Positions 34,146 through 41,658 of a stretch of DNA of 64,000 bases are shown piece after piece. Below the pieces are notes generated by a model, which was not told where the DNA came from, made no database searches, and saw nothing but the letters and a program-made list of their open reading frames with translations. The DNA comes from Acidimicrobiales bacterium MED-G01 (GTDB lineage Bacteria; Actinomycetota; Acidimicrobiia; Acidimicrobiales; Poriferisodalaceae): assembly GCA_002457435.1 (NCBI GenBank), contig NTLA01000002.1, positions 62,001-126,000 of the forward strand, in the 5' to 3' direction. Both the position numbers and the translations under genes were made by a program. The stretch's first letter is position 1. Every line of letters begins with the position of its first letter.

Positions 34146-35135
34146 TTATGCCTCGGCTACCGGCAGGCGTTCTGCAGCTCTGAAGCGAGCACTGGCCGAC
34201 CGGGGATTAGCTTCGATTTCCTCAGTGGTCGGTCGAACTACCTTCCTTCGAAGAAGTTTGACGTTCGATTCCGAACCACATATACACGGCAGAGTTGATG
34301 GACAAACACACACTCCATCGGCTGCCTCACGAAAAACTTGTTTCACTATTCTGTCCTCTCCAGAGTGGTAGGAAAGAACGACAATTCGGCCTCCCGGCCT
34401 CAGTCGTTCAATGACTTGTTTCAGTGCGGGCTCTATGAGCTCAAGCTCACTATTCACCGCGATTCGAATCGCTTGAAAAGTTCTCATTGCGGGGTGTCGG
34501 CCGGTTCTCCGAGTTGCTGCTGGGACTGCACCTCGAACAACCTCAGCTAATTCAGTGGTCGACTCAATGGGGCGTGCCGAAATGATGGATTGCGCTATTC
34601 GGCGAGCGAAACGCTCGTCCGAGTTATTCCGCAACAAGTAGACCAACTCGGCTTCCTCGTAACTGTTGATCACAGTCGAGGCATCTAACGAATCATTCAG
34701 ATTCATCCTCATGTCGAGGGGGCTGCTAAATCGATGTGAGAAGCCTCGCTCAGGAGTGTCAAGTTGATGGCTGCTTACACCAAGGTCGAAGAGCGCTCCA
34801 CTGAGTTGTCTGCCGTCATCATCAATTACTTTGCCTATTTGATCAAAGCGAGCGTGCTGGACCTGTACCCGGTCACCAAAAGCCTTGAGGCGGCTAGCCG
34901 CAACCTCAACCGCCGACATATCTCTGTCGATCCCGATTAGTTGCCGCTTCGGCGCTTGCTTCAGGAGAGCTTGAGCATGTCCGGCCCCTCCTATCGTCGC
35001 ATCAACAAATAGACCATTTTCTATAGGTTTGAAGGTTTCAAGAATTTCTTGGAGCATCACAGGCTCGTGCCTAAAAGATGCTGTCGAATTGGTCAGCTCG
35101 ATGGGAGAAGACGGCCCTTTAGGGGGCAGTGTCAT
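34146..35135 (-). CDS. rsmH: 16S rRNA m4C1402 methyltransferase RsmH (MraW)
   Basis: A 329-aa SAM-dependent methyltransferase that N4-methylates C1402 in the ribosomal P site. Family motifs are HEPVMLQEILETFKPIENGLFVDATIGGAGHA, LIGIDRDMSAVEVA, LFDLGVSSHQLDTPERGFSHR, PAMRTFQAIRIAVNSELELIE and VLSYHSGEDRIVKQVFREA. Three Cys near CVCPSTLPCICGS are also usual in the family. It overlaps mraZ by 4 bp, the standard order. Confidence 0.96.
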   Translation of the reverse strand: MTLPPKGPSSPIELTNSTASFRHEPVMLQEILETFKPIENGLFVDATIGGAGHAQALLKQAPKRQLIGIDRDMSAVEVAASRLKAFGDRVQVQHARFDQIGKVIDDDGRQLSGALFDLGVSSHQLDTPERGFSHRFSSPLDMRMNLNDSLDASTVINSYEEAELVYLLRNNSDERFARRIAQSIISARPIESTTELAEVVRGAVPAATRRTGRHPAMRTFQAIRIAVNSELELIEPALKQVIERLRPGGRIVVLSYHSGEDRIVKQVFREAADGVCVCPSTLPCICGSESNVKLLRRKVVRPTTEEIEANPRSASARFRAAERLPVAEA

Positions 35136-35575
35136 GGTTGTTCCCCGTCAATAAATTCGTCAGGAGATTCCAACAGCGAGTCTCCAACTTCGGTGATTTG
35201 TTGCCACCGCAACCGGTCCCAAATCTCTACTTCGTCTATCGCTCCAACGATCACGCAGTCGCGTTCCAGGTGGGCGAAAGAGCGCAAGTCTTCAGGGACC
35301 GCGATACGTCCTTGTTTGTCGGGGAGCACGCGGGAAGCTCCGGCGCCAAAAGATCTTTTTGCTGATCGGTGACGCACATCTCCTTCTTCAGACCGTGACG
35401 CCATAGTTTGCGCTATGTCACGAAAGCGGTCAGGGGTAAGTAAGGCCAGGCAGCCTTCAGGCCCCTTTATCAAGAACCCGCTCTCGTCGAAAGACGTGCG
35501 AAAAGATGCCGGAAGCACTATGCGCCCTTTGGCGTCTAGTGCGTGCTCAAACTGTCCTACGAATAGTTCGTCCAC
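35132..35575 (-). CDS. mraZ: Transcriptional regulator MraZ
   Basis: A 147-aa protein with two AbrB-like SpoVT/MraZ folds: ELFVGQFEHALDAKGRIVLPASFR and GASRVLPDKQGRIAVPEDLRSFAHL, each with the DxKGR-type signature. In known systems MraZ binds direct repeats upstream of its own gene and tunes the dcw operon. GTG 35575 is preferred because MraZ proteins start a few residues before FxGxxEHxLD; GTG 35599 (8 more residues) is the alternative. The AAAGTG repeats upstream are its likely operator. Confidence 0.93.
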   Translation of the reverse strand: MDELFVGQFEHALDAKGRIVLPASFRTSFDESGFLIKGPEGCLALLTPDRFRDIAQTMASRSEEGDVRHRSAKRSFGAGASRVLPDKQGRIAVPEDLRSFAHLERDCVIVGAIDEVEIWDRLRWQQITEVGDSLLESPDEFIDGEQP

Positions 35576-35645
35576 ATCTTGCCTGACAACTTGCCCCACT
35601 TCGAGTGAGGGGAATCTGTGTGACCGGAAAGCTAGAGGGCTTTAA

Positions 35646-35734
35646 CCCACTTTGTTCCATATCGCGCCACTTAGTGACACTTTATGGTTATTTTGGCACT
35701 TAGTCCAGCCATTTCGACAGACTTTCACCACTTT
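35646..35734 (-). promoter_or_regulatory. mraZ: Likely MraZ operator: phased AAAGTG-type boxes
   Basis: Read on the minus strand, hexamers begin at 35734 (AAAGTG), 35725 (AAAGTC), 35702 (TAAGTG), 35683 (AAAGTG), 35673 (TAAGTG) and 35653 (AAAGTG). The last three are spaced 10 and 20 bp, so they lie on one DNA face, including the block AAAGTGTCACTAAGTGGC. Known MraZ sites are such phased direct repeats, and the mollicute form is AAAGTG-based. MraZ binding here is inference. No clear -10/-35 pair could be chosen. Confidence 0.6.
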
Positions 35735-35793
35735 GCGTCGGAGATCATGAATCACATCAGTGTAATTAACCACACTAAGTAAGCTAAAAGTGC

Positions 35794-35822
35794 ACTTTAA
35801 GTGATTATTCATCACTTAAAGT
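35794..35822. repeat. Perfect 11-bp inverted repeat upstream of mraZ
   Basis: ACTTTAAGTGA and TCACTTAAAGT flank a 7-base spacer (TTATTCA). The arms contain the same AAGTG/CACTT core as the mraZ boxes, in opposed orientation. It may be an additional operator, or an AT-rich hairpin separating the HNH gene from mraZ; a plus-strand T-run follows, but no plus-strand gene ends here. The rest of the 291-bp gap (35576-35866) is AT-rich and holds no ORF. Confidence 0.6.
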
Positions 35823-35866
35823 ATTATTTTTGGACTTGGTAATCCGGAGGCAGGCTGGGTTCCAGC

Positions 35867-36406
35867 TTATGCAGATAGCGGAAACCGGTTAACGATGTAT
35901 GTATCCCACTCAGGCGGTACACCTCGTCGCAATGCTGCAGCAACTGCTATCGGTTCCGGCGCATAAGGGACGGTCCTCAACTTAAATTTCGAATGTTCTG
36001 GAAGAGTGTCACCTTTGGCGGCGTTGCAGGAACGGCAGCAAGCCACAACATTTTCCCACTCATGTTCGCCCCCTTTGCTTCGAGGATAAACATGATCTAG
36101 ACACTCAGCTCGACGACCACAGTATTGACACAGATAAGCGTCACGGGCGAAGACTGCCTTCCGATGCAATGGAGCGCGGCGCCGGTATGGGGCAGCAACT
36201 TGATAACGAAGACGCGCTATCGAAGGTGCTATTACTTCTAGTCGTTCAGATCGCACTACATGGTGGCTTTCGTGGACCGTCTCTGCTTTTTCAGTTATCA
36301 ACAAAAGGAGAGCTCTCCGCACCGAAACTATGGACAGGGGCCTGTATCCCACGTCCAGCAGCAGAGTTCGCTCGGAAAGCACAGGGGTACCCGTGATTTT
36401 CATCAT
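35867..36406 (-). CDS. HNH endonuclease-family protein
   Basis: A 179-aa protein with an HNH domain in its second half: VFARDAYLCQYCGRRAECLDHVYPRSKGGEHEWENVVACCRSCNAAKGD, including CxxC zinc pairs (CQYC, CRSC) and the DH catalytic dyad. The N-terminal part (LLLDVGYRPLSIVSVRRALLLLITEKAETV) is typical of the widespread actinobacterial and cyanobacterial HNH group, whose cellular role is unsettled. ATG 36406 overlaps the preceding gene's TGA as ATGA; GTG 36430 is an alternative. No phage or restriction genes surround it. Confidence 0.88.
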   Translation of the reverse strand: MMKITGTPVLSERTLLLDVGYRPLSIVSVRRALLLLITEKAETVHESHHVVRSERLEVIAPSIARLRYQVAAPYRRRAPLHRKAVFARDAYLCQYCGRRAECLDHVYPRSKGGEHEWENVVACCRSCNAAKGDTLPEHSKFKLRTVPYAPEPIAVAAALRRGVPPEWDTYIVNRFPLSA

Positions 36407-36669
36407 GTCGTCGACTTCCACGACCTGCACCAGTCAAGCCAAGCAACAACATCTATTCCTATCCGTTCGGGATCTCCGGATCCATCGCCTCCGTACATCG
36501 TCGTGAGCCGAAATCTGAGAAAATCACTGTCAGGCACGGGCAGGTAAGGGTGGCGAACCCACCAGCGTTTTGGCGTCATACGCCACATCGTCGCCAAGCT
36601 CACCGGCCACAATTTCGGCCTCATTGCTACAGCAGCGATGACTGCGACGGACAGGCCACGAATGCTCAC
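36403..36669 (-). CDS. Small protein of unknown function (88 aa)
   Basis: An 88-aa protein rich in Trp, Arg and Pro with a striking core RPKLWPVSLATMWRMTPKRWW and VRHPYLPVPDSDFLRFRLTTMYGG, then GIDVVAWLDWCRSW. I recall similar small proteins in many actinobacteria but know no function. It starts at GTG 36669 with TAGGAT 7 nt upstream, and overlaps the HNH gene by 4 bp, so it is the first gene of a short leaderless transcript. It was nearly hidden by plus-strand shadows. Confidence 0.78.
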   Translation of the reverse strand: MSIRGLSVAVIAAVAMRPKLWPVSLATMWRMTPKRWWVRHPYLPVPDSDFLRFRLTTMYGGDGSGDPERIGIDVVAWLDWCRSWKSTT

Positions 36670-36676
36670 ACGAACA

Positions 36677-36682
36677 ATCCTA
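36677..36682 (-). promoter_or_regulatory. Putative -10 element of the 88-aa gene
   Basis: TAGGAT lies 7 nt before GTG 36669; the matching -35 would fall inside the ROK kinase gene. Confidence 0.42.
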
Positions 36683-36689
36683 ATCAGAT

Positions 36690-37574
36690 CTACCCGGCGC
36701 GAGGGTCTATGCCCACACTCCGGAATCCGACCGCTGCCGCTCCCACAAGCGGGGCCGCTTCACCGAGCTCAACTTCTGCGATCTTGACGCCTCGGGAGAA
36801 CTCCAGCTTGCAGCGCTCAGATAACTCTTGGTTAGCTGCATCCAGAAATATGTCACCAAATCCCAGGGCCACTGAACCTCCAACCAACACTTGTTCTAGG
36901 TCTAGTAAATTGACGGCCGAAGCCACCGCTCTACCGACCATCATCCCGGCGCGAGCCTTTTCTTTTACATCCGCCTCGGCTGGCGCAGCTCCTATACGAC
37001 GAGCAATCGCTGGCCCTGAGGCTTCAGCCTCTAAACACCCGCGGGCTCCGCATACACACTTAGCCCCGTCGGGTTCGACGATCACATGACCAATGTGGCC
37101 AGCGTTACCGCCACTTCCGTCCAACAGCTTCCCGTCGACATACAAACCTCCACCCACCCCGGTAGATACCACCATCGCCATAAAATTAGTGAAGTGTCTA
37201 CCAGCCCCAAACCAAGCTTCGCCTAGAGCAAGTGCCTTCGCGTCATTATCAATGCCTACAGGTACTTCCATGCTCTCTTGAAGCCGTGTCAGTAACGGAA
37301 ACTCGCGCCAAGCCGGAATATTGAGAGGTGAGACGGTGGAGCCATTGAAAGTCATGGGTCCACCGCATCCGACGCCACAAACATCGAGCTTTCGGTTGGG
37401 ACCAGTGACAGTTTGCGTCAAGTCCAACAGCGACTGGAACAGTAGTTCTGCTGATGTGGACTGGACGGTGGGAACCTGGTTCTTCTCTATTATTTGACCG
37501 CCACTCGTAATCACCGCAGCAGCAAGCTTCGTTCCACCGATGTCAATTGCCAGCGCGATTTCTGGCCTCGTCAC
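36690..37574 (-). CDS. ROK-family sugar kinase (glucokinase-like)
   Basis: A 294-aa ROK protein. ATP-binding IDIGGTKLAAAVI at the N-terminus, catalytic region VGIDNDAKALALGEAWFGAG, VVSTGVGGGLYVDGKLL, zinc motif GHIGHVIVEPDGAKCVCGARGCLEAEASG, and late VLVGGSVALG are all intact. There is no N-terminal helix-turn-helix, so this is a kinase rather than a ROK repressor; glucose is the likeliest substrate. DUF3040 lies 5 bp upstream on the same strand. Confidence 0.9.
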   Translation of the reverse strand: MTRPEIALAIDIGGTKLAAAVITSGGQIIEKNQVPTVQSTSAELLFQSLLDLTQTVTGPNRKLDVCGVGCGGPMTFNGSTVSPLNIPAWREFPLLTRLQESMEVPVGIDNDAKALALGEAWFGAGRHFTNFMAMVVSTGVGGGLYVDGKLLDGSGGNAGHIGHVIVEPDGAKCVCGARGCLEAEASGPAIARRIGAAPAEADVKEKARAGMMVGRAVASAVNLLDLEQVLVGGSVALGFGDIFLDAANQELSERCKLEFSRGVKIAEVELGEAAPLVGAAAVGFRSVGIDPRAG

Positions 37575-37579
37575 TTCGC

Positions 37580-37957
37580 TTAGAGGTCATCCTTGCGGAG
37601 ACGGTTGCGCATTCGTTCAGAAAACCCGCCCATACTCGCACGCATCTGGCCGCTTCGAACCTGCCCGGTAACTTTTTGGAAACCGGCCTTACCCATTTTG
37701 CGCAGATTCCGTTCGACCACAACCGCACATACGAACATCGTGAGAAACGCCACGAACGCCAGCCCAAAATGAACTTGAAGCGCCGCTACTACTCCTACCA
37801 AGCCAGCCACACCAATAATTACCGCCCACTTAATATTCCGCAGGGCATGTTTATATAGAGTCGTTTCTCCGACCTCTCGAGCAAACTCGGGATCGGAGTC
37901 GTAGAACTCCTTTTCTATTTCATGGAGTATGCGCTGTTCGTCGTCAGAGAGCGGCAC
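37580..37957 (-). CDS. DUF3040 membrane protein
   Basis: A 125-aa protein of the actinobacterial DUF3040 family: it begins MPLSDDEQRILHEIEKEFYDSDPEFA, the family signature, followed by two membrane helices (WAVIIGVAGLVGVVAALQV and GLAFVAFLTMFVCAVVV) and a basic tail (RMRNRLRKDDL). Function is unknown; the family is often found near division genes. GTG 37957 has GGAAG upstream. Confidence 0.9.
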   Translation of the reverse strand: MPLSDDEQRILHEIEKEFYDSDPEFAREVGETTLYKHALRNIKWAVIIGVAGLVGVVAALQVHFGLAFVAFLTMFVCAVVVERNLRKMGKAGFQKVTGQVRSGQMRASMGGFSERMRNRLRKDDL

Positions 37958-38027
37958 TAAGTCTTCCGTTCGTCGGTTCTTCCATTCTAGGACGAGGAAC
38001 GCTTCAGATCGACATCAGGTTCATTAA

Positions 38028-39239
38028 TCAGCCATTATCCTCAGTTTGTGGCTTCGGAAATCCCGGCCGAATAGCGGAATGGCCGTACCTCTGTCGGATG
38101 CCGTCCATGGCAGCCGAAAGCTTTCCCCAACCCGAGTCATTGTCCTCAACCCCGGCAAGCGTGAGCTGCTGAGGTCCTGGCAAACCCAAGCGGCTGAGCC
38201 CAACTCCCAGCAGCCTTACTCCTTGTTCGACATCAAGTTCTCCCAGCAACTCAGTTGCCTTGCCGGCTATTTCCGGCAGAGTATCGACAGCTTCTTCGAG
38301 CGTCACTGACCTTGTCACATAGGACATATCGGGTCGTCGCATTTTTAGATGGATAGTTCTACCCGCCAAGCCCTGCTCTCGTGCCCTGGCTGAAACCGCG
38401 TCAGAAAGTCGAACAATTTGGCTGGTTAAAGCCGCTCGCTCATATATATCGGAAGCGAAAGTTTCTTCATGGCTAATCGACTTCCTTTCTCTTTCAGAGT
38501 CAACCTCTCGAAGATCAATCCCGTGACTCAATTTCGAAAGGTGATTTCCGTGAGAAGTACCGAGTTCCTCAATTAGAAGCTCCTTCGGAACTGACGCCAA
38601 ATCCCCTACTGATGAAATACCCAAGGCTTTCAACTTCTTGAGGGTCGCCGTTCCAACGCCCCACAACGCCTCCACCGGATGTGCTTCCAGGAAGTTGGTA
38701 GCAAGATCAGGGTGGACAACGAACACACCCACTCCTGGCTTTACCCCGTCAGGACTAGCCTTTGGTTTAGCCGCAACGGATGCCAACTTCGCGAGCAGCT
38801 TCGAGCTAGCAACACCTACCGAACAGTCGAGACCTACGCCTTCGTACACATCGCTGCGAATCTGCCACGCTATTTCCTCTGAACCCCCGAACAATCTGTG
38901 TGCTCCGCTGACATCAAGGAAAGCCTCATCCAGAGCTATTGGTTCCAATTGCGGTGTAACCGCGTACAAAATTTGCCGAACCTGTTGCGAGATCTCTTGA
39001 TAGCGCGAAAAATTCGAACGAACAAACACAGCATCCGGGCAAAGGTTTTTCGCTACGACGCTCGACATAGCCGATCGAACGCCTCTTGACCGAGCTTCGT
39101 AGCTGGCCGACGCCACCACCCCTCGTTCCGAATCACCCCCGACTATTACGGGTTTACCAACCAAAGAGGGGTCATCTTGTCGTTCCACTTCAACATAAAA
39201 GGCATCCATGTCAACATGGAGAATGGATAGCTCCGCCAT
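38028..39239 (-). CDS. dinB: Y-family DNA polymerase IV
   Basis: A 403-aa translesion polymerase. Catalytic motifs are ILHVDMDAFYVEVERQDDPSLVGKPVIVGG and PIALDEAFLDVSGAHRLFGG with the acidic Asp-Glu pair, then CSVGVASSKLLAKLASVAAKP. A helix-hairpin-helix region (ALWGVGTATLKKLKALGISSVGDLA) and a little-finger domain follow. ATG 39239 replaces the TTG of the track. I looked for a TCGAAC-N4-GTTCGA LexA box upstream and did not find one. No C-terminal beta-clamp motif could be assigned with confidence. Confidence 0.94.
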   Translation of the reverse strand: MAELSILHVDMDAFYVEVERQDDPSLVGKPVIVGGDSERGVVASASYEARSRGVRSAMSSVVAKNLCPDAVFVRSNFSRYQEISQQVRQILYAVTPQLEPIALDEAFLDVSGAHRLFGGSEEIAWQIRSDVYEGVGLDCSVGVASSKLLAKLASVAAKPKASPDGVKPGVGVFVVHPDLATNFLEAHPVEALWGVGTATLKKLKALGISSVGDLASVPKELLIEELGTSHGNHLSKLSHGIDLREVDSERERKSISHEETFASDIYERAALTSQIVRLSDAVSARAREQGLAGRTIHLKMRRPDMSYVTRSVTLEEAVDTLPEIAGKATELLGELDVEQGVRLLGVGLSRLGLPGPQQLTLAGVEDNDSGWGKLSAAMDGIRQRYGHSAIRPGFPKPQTEDNG

Positions 39240-39289
39240 CGAATCAGAGCGTTCCAAACACGGTGAGGTAACCGGTCAACACAACAGCA

Positions 39290-39820
39290 TCAAACTTGGG
39301 TACGTTCGACACGAAGTTCGCTGGCACTACTTCCATGAATTCGATAGCTGTATTCACCACTTTTTGGGACGTCATTGTTTAGATAGCCCATCAAAGGTTC
39401 GCGCAACCACAGTTGTTGACCTTCCAGCAGATCGGCAATGTCTTCCCGGCGAATCCACTCAGCCGCCCTAACTATTCCATCAGGGTCATCAATATGTAGC
39501 TCCCCTGAATAACTTTCTGCTAGGTGGACCTCAACACCTAACGTCCAATTCATATCGATAGCTTCAGCAGAGACTGTGTAGACGGGGCCGCTCCAACCTT
39601 GCACCACAAGCCCTGTCTCTTCTTTCACTTCTCTCGTCAACCCCTGCAAGATGGTTTCGCCTTCATCAATGACCCCACCCGGGGTGCTCCAATCGGTACG
39701 ACCTCCACGACGGTGATTCTGAACCATAAGTATCCGACCAGAGTCAAAGATGACTCCCCCTCCTACGGTCCAACGGCGCATTCCAAGAGTCTGCCACCCG
39801 TAGCTCTTTACCACCGACAT
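39290..39820 (-). CDS. Nudix hydrolase
   Basis: A 176-aa Nudix protein. The Nudix box GGVIDEGETILQGLTREVKEETGL matches GX5EX7REUXEEXGU completely, giving the Mg-binding helix. RRWTVGGGVIFDSGRILMVQNHRRGG precedes it. The family cleaves nucleoside diphosphates linked to another moiety; no substrate motif is decisive here. ATG 39820 is used, but ATG 39781 just before RRWTVGGG is also possible. It is divergent from the small membrane-protein gene with only 16 bp between starts. Confidence 0.9.
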   Translation of the reverse strand: MSVVKSYGWQTLGMRRWTVGGGVIFDSGRILMVQNHRRGGRTDWSTPGGVIDEGETILQGLTREVKEETGLVVQGWSGPVYTVSAEAIDMNWTLGVEVHLAESYSGELHIDDPDGIVRAAEWIRREDIADLLEGQQLWLREPLMGYLNNDVPKSGEYSYRIHGSSASELRVERTQV

Positions 39821-39824
39821 CCAA

Positions 39825-39830
39825 TACGAT
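39825..39830 (+). promoter_or_regulatory. Putative -10 element of the 39.8 kb operon
   Basis: TACGAT lies 6 nt before GTG 39837; its -35 would lie inside the Nudix gene. It would drive the membrane protein, phosphatase and mtrAB set. Confidence 0.42.
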
Positions 39831-39836
39831 GCTGAG

Positions 39837-40151
39837 GTGCCTGATGTACCCGACCCGCTCGCCGACCAGGGTCAGCGGCCTAAGAGTTTTGAAGTGCCAA
39901 GCGCCCTGCCCTCTGTCTTGGCGCGAGTCCTAGCTTTTTCAGCAGTAATCGTTGCAAGCATTTGCGGCGGACTGATGGGGCTCGCATTAGCCCGACTTCA
40001 ATGGGGCGAGACCGAAAAAACATGGGTAATTGTAGTCAGTATCGTCGGATCTATTTCAGCTTCGGTAGGGGTAGTTATCGTGGCTGTTCTCGTTCTTCGG
40101 GCGATGGCCGAGTGGAGCGAAGTTGCTTCTATAAGGGTCCGACGGAGGTGA
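39837..40151 (+). CDS. Small two-helix membrane protein, unknown function
   Basis: A 104-aa protein with a hydrophilic Pro-rich N-terminus, two membrane helices (VLAFSAVIVASICGGLMGLALA and WVIVVSIVGSISASVGVVIVAVLVL) and a basic C-terminal tail (SIRVRRR). Unrecognised. Its TGA overlaps the GTG of the next gene (GTGA), so translation is coupled with the inositol-phosphatase-like enzyme. GTG 39837 is supported by the upstream TACGAT. Confidence 0.7.
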   Translation: MPDVPDPLADQGQRPKSFEVPSALPSVLARVLAFSAVIVASICGGLMGLALARLQWGETEKTWVIVVSIVGSISASVGVVIVAVLVLRAMAEWSEVASIRVRRR

Positions 40152-40972
40152 AAAGTTCAACTCCGAACCCCACTGAACTCAAACACCTGCATAGCTTGGC
40201 TGTGGTTTTAGCTAGACAGGCTGCCGAAGTGCACGTCCGCCGTGAAACTGGTTTCGTCACCTCCAAATCCACCGCTACAGATCCGATTAGCGACGTCGAC
40301 CGCGAAGCTGAGACTCTCATTGTCACCGCAATACGCGAGTCACGTCCCAAAGACGGAATTATTGGTGAAGAAGAAACTTCGATTGAGGGAACCTCCGGCT
40401 TCTGTTGGGTAATTGACCCGCTTGACGGAACCGTGAACTACCTATACGAGTTCCCCAGCCACGCTGTTTCGATTGGCGTTGAGTTCAACGGAACACCTGC
40501 AGTTGGTGTTGTCTACGACACCGCGCTAAACGAAATCTATTCAGCTCGGATTAACAGCAACGCAACGAAAAACGGCCGAGAGATCCAGGTAACTTCTTGT
40601 TCGAACCTGGCTCTGGCACTTCTCGGCACCGGTTTCGCGTACGAGCCGTCGGTGCGTCGTTCACAAGCAGAGCTACTTACCGAACTTATCCCTCAGGTTC
40701 GAGATATTCGTCGGTCAGGCTCGTGCGCCGTTGATTTGTGTTCTGTAGCTAGCGGCCGCCTCGATGCTTTTTTTGAAACCGGAGTCCACTGGTGGGACGT
40801 CGCCGCAGGCATTCAAGTCGTTAGAAGCGCTGGCGGGATTGCAACATATGAACCAGAGCAAAAACGCATTATTGCTTCTGGTCCAAACCTCTGGAAACAG
40901 CTAAATAGCGCTGTAGTACAGGCTGAAACTGTTACTGGCCCCCAATCCCCTCCCGAATCGGCCAATATTTAA
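40148..40972 (+). CDS. Inositol monophosphatase-family enzyme
   Basis: A 274-aa Mg-dependent phosphatase. Metal-site motifs are DPISDVDREAE, IIGEEET, CWVIDPLDGTVNYLYEFP (the family signature) and the C-terminal HWWDVAAGIQVVRSAGG. Candidates in an actinobacterium are inositol-1-phosphate for mycothiol or phosphatidylinositol, histidinol phosphate, or similar; the sequence does not decide. GTG 40148 overlaps the preceding stop and replaces the long track ORF. The response regulator follows after 3 bp. Confidence 0.9.
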   Translation: MKSSTPNPTELKHLHSLAVVLARQAAEVHVRRETGFVTSKSTATDPISDVDREAETLIVTAIRESRPKDGIIGEEETSIEGTSGFCWVIDPLDGTVNYLYEFPSHAVSIGVEFNGTPAVGVVYDTALNEIYSARINSNATKNGREIQVTSCSNLALALLGTGFAYEPSVRRSQAELLTELIPQVRDIRRSGSCAVDLCSVASGRLDAFFETGVHWWDVAAGIQVVRSAGGIATYEPEQKRIIASGPNLWKQLNSAVVQAETVTGPQSPPESANI

Positions 40973-40975
40973 GTT

Positions 40976-41656
40976 GTGAGTATCAGGATCCTAACTATTG
41001 AGGACGATGAACGAATCCGAACGGCAGTTCGTTTCGCGCTTGAGGACGAAGGTTGGAGTGTGCTCGAAGCAGAGACTGGGGAGCAAGCCTTGGAGGGTTT
41101 CAGCTCGATGGCGCCTGACCTGGTCCTGGTCGATATAGGGCTACCGGGGATAGATGGATTTGAAGTCTGTCGCGAACTGCGAAGAGGAAGTGATGTTCCA
41201 ATCATCATGGTCACCGCCAGAGATGACACACACGACGTAGTAGCGGGATTAGAAGCAGGAGCGGATGACTACGTAACTAAACCAATCGCCCCAAAGGAAC
41301 TCTCAGCTCGGATTCGCGCCCTTTTGCGTCGCGTCAAGCCGGAAGACGCTGCTGCAGCTCCTAGAACTGTTGGAGATCTTGAAATAATCCCCGACGAAGG
41401 AGTGGTTCGGAAAAACGGTGAGGAAATCCATCTAACAAAGACAGAATTCCATCTCCTGTGTGAACTGTCAGGCCAGCTAGGAAAGGTACTTAGCCGCGAG
41501 CATTTACTTGAAGAAGTCTGGGGATACGACTATTTCGGAGATGGCCGACTAGTCGACGTTCATGTTCGCCGTTTAAGAACCAAGGTTGAACCCGATCCCG
41601 CTCATCCTCGCCACGTCGTGACGGTGCGAGGCATGGGCTACAAACTTCAAGCGTAG
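40976..41656 (+). CDS. mtrA: OmpR-family response regulator, MtrA-like
   Basis: A 226-aa regulator: receiver domain (about 1-118) with acidic pocket IEDDER, phospho-acceptor Asp53 (LVLVDIGLPG), Thr80 and Lys102 (YVTKPI), then a winged-helix DNA-binding domain (LTKTEFHLLCELSGQLGKVLSREHLLEEVWGY...VDVHVRRLRTKVE). It resembles actinobacterial MtrA, and the order mtrA-mtrB-lipoprotein matches mtrA-mtrB-lpqB, which controls cell-wall and division genes. The MtrA name rests on similarity plus this order. Confidence 0.85.
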   Translation: MSIRILTIEDDERIRTAVRFALEDEGWSVLEAETGEQALEGFSSMAPDLVLVDIGLPGIDGFEVCRELRRGSDVPIIMVTARDDTHDVVAGLEAGADDYVTKPIAPKELSARIRALLRRVKPEDAAAAPRTVGDLEIIPDEGVVRKNGEEIHLTKTEFHLLCELSGQLGKVLSREHLLEEVWGYDYFGDGRLVDVHVRRLRTKVEPDPAHPRHVVTVRGMGYKLQA

Positions 41657-41658
41657 CC

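Noticed and set aside
35794-35830. Rho-independent terminator
   Set aside because: The T-run follows the plus strand, where no gene ends. On the minus strand the stem is AT-rich with only a weak T-run, so a terminator was not called.
35867-36669. HNH gene as part of a defence island or homing element
   Set aside because: Neighbours are housekeeping genes and no intron, methylase or phage gene is present.
36550-37089. 179-aa plus-strand ORF opposite the ROK kinase
   Set aside because: Ser/Pro/Thr-rich shadow of a well-supported kinase; no ribosome site or motifs.
39240-39310. LexA box upstream of dinB
   Set aside because: CGAAC elements occur near 39310-39325, but they are direct repeats or inside the Nudix end, not the TCGAAC-N4-GTTCGA palindrome.
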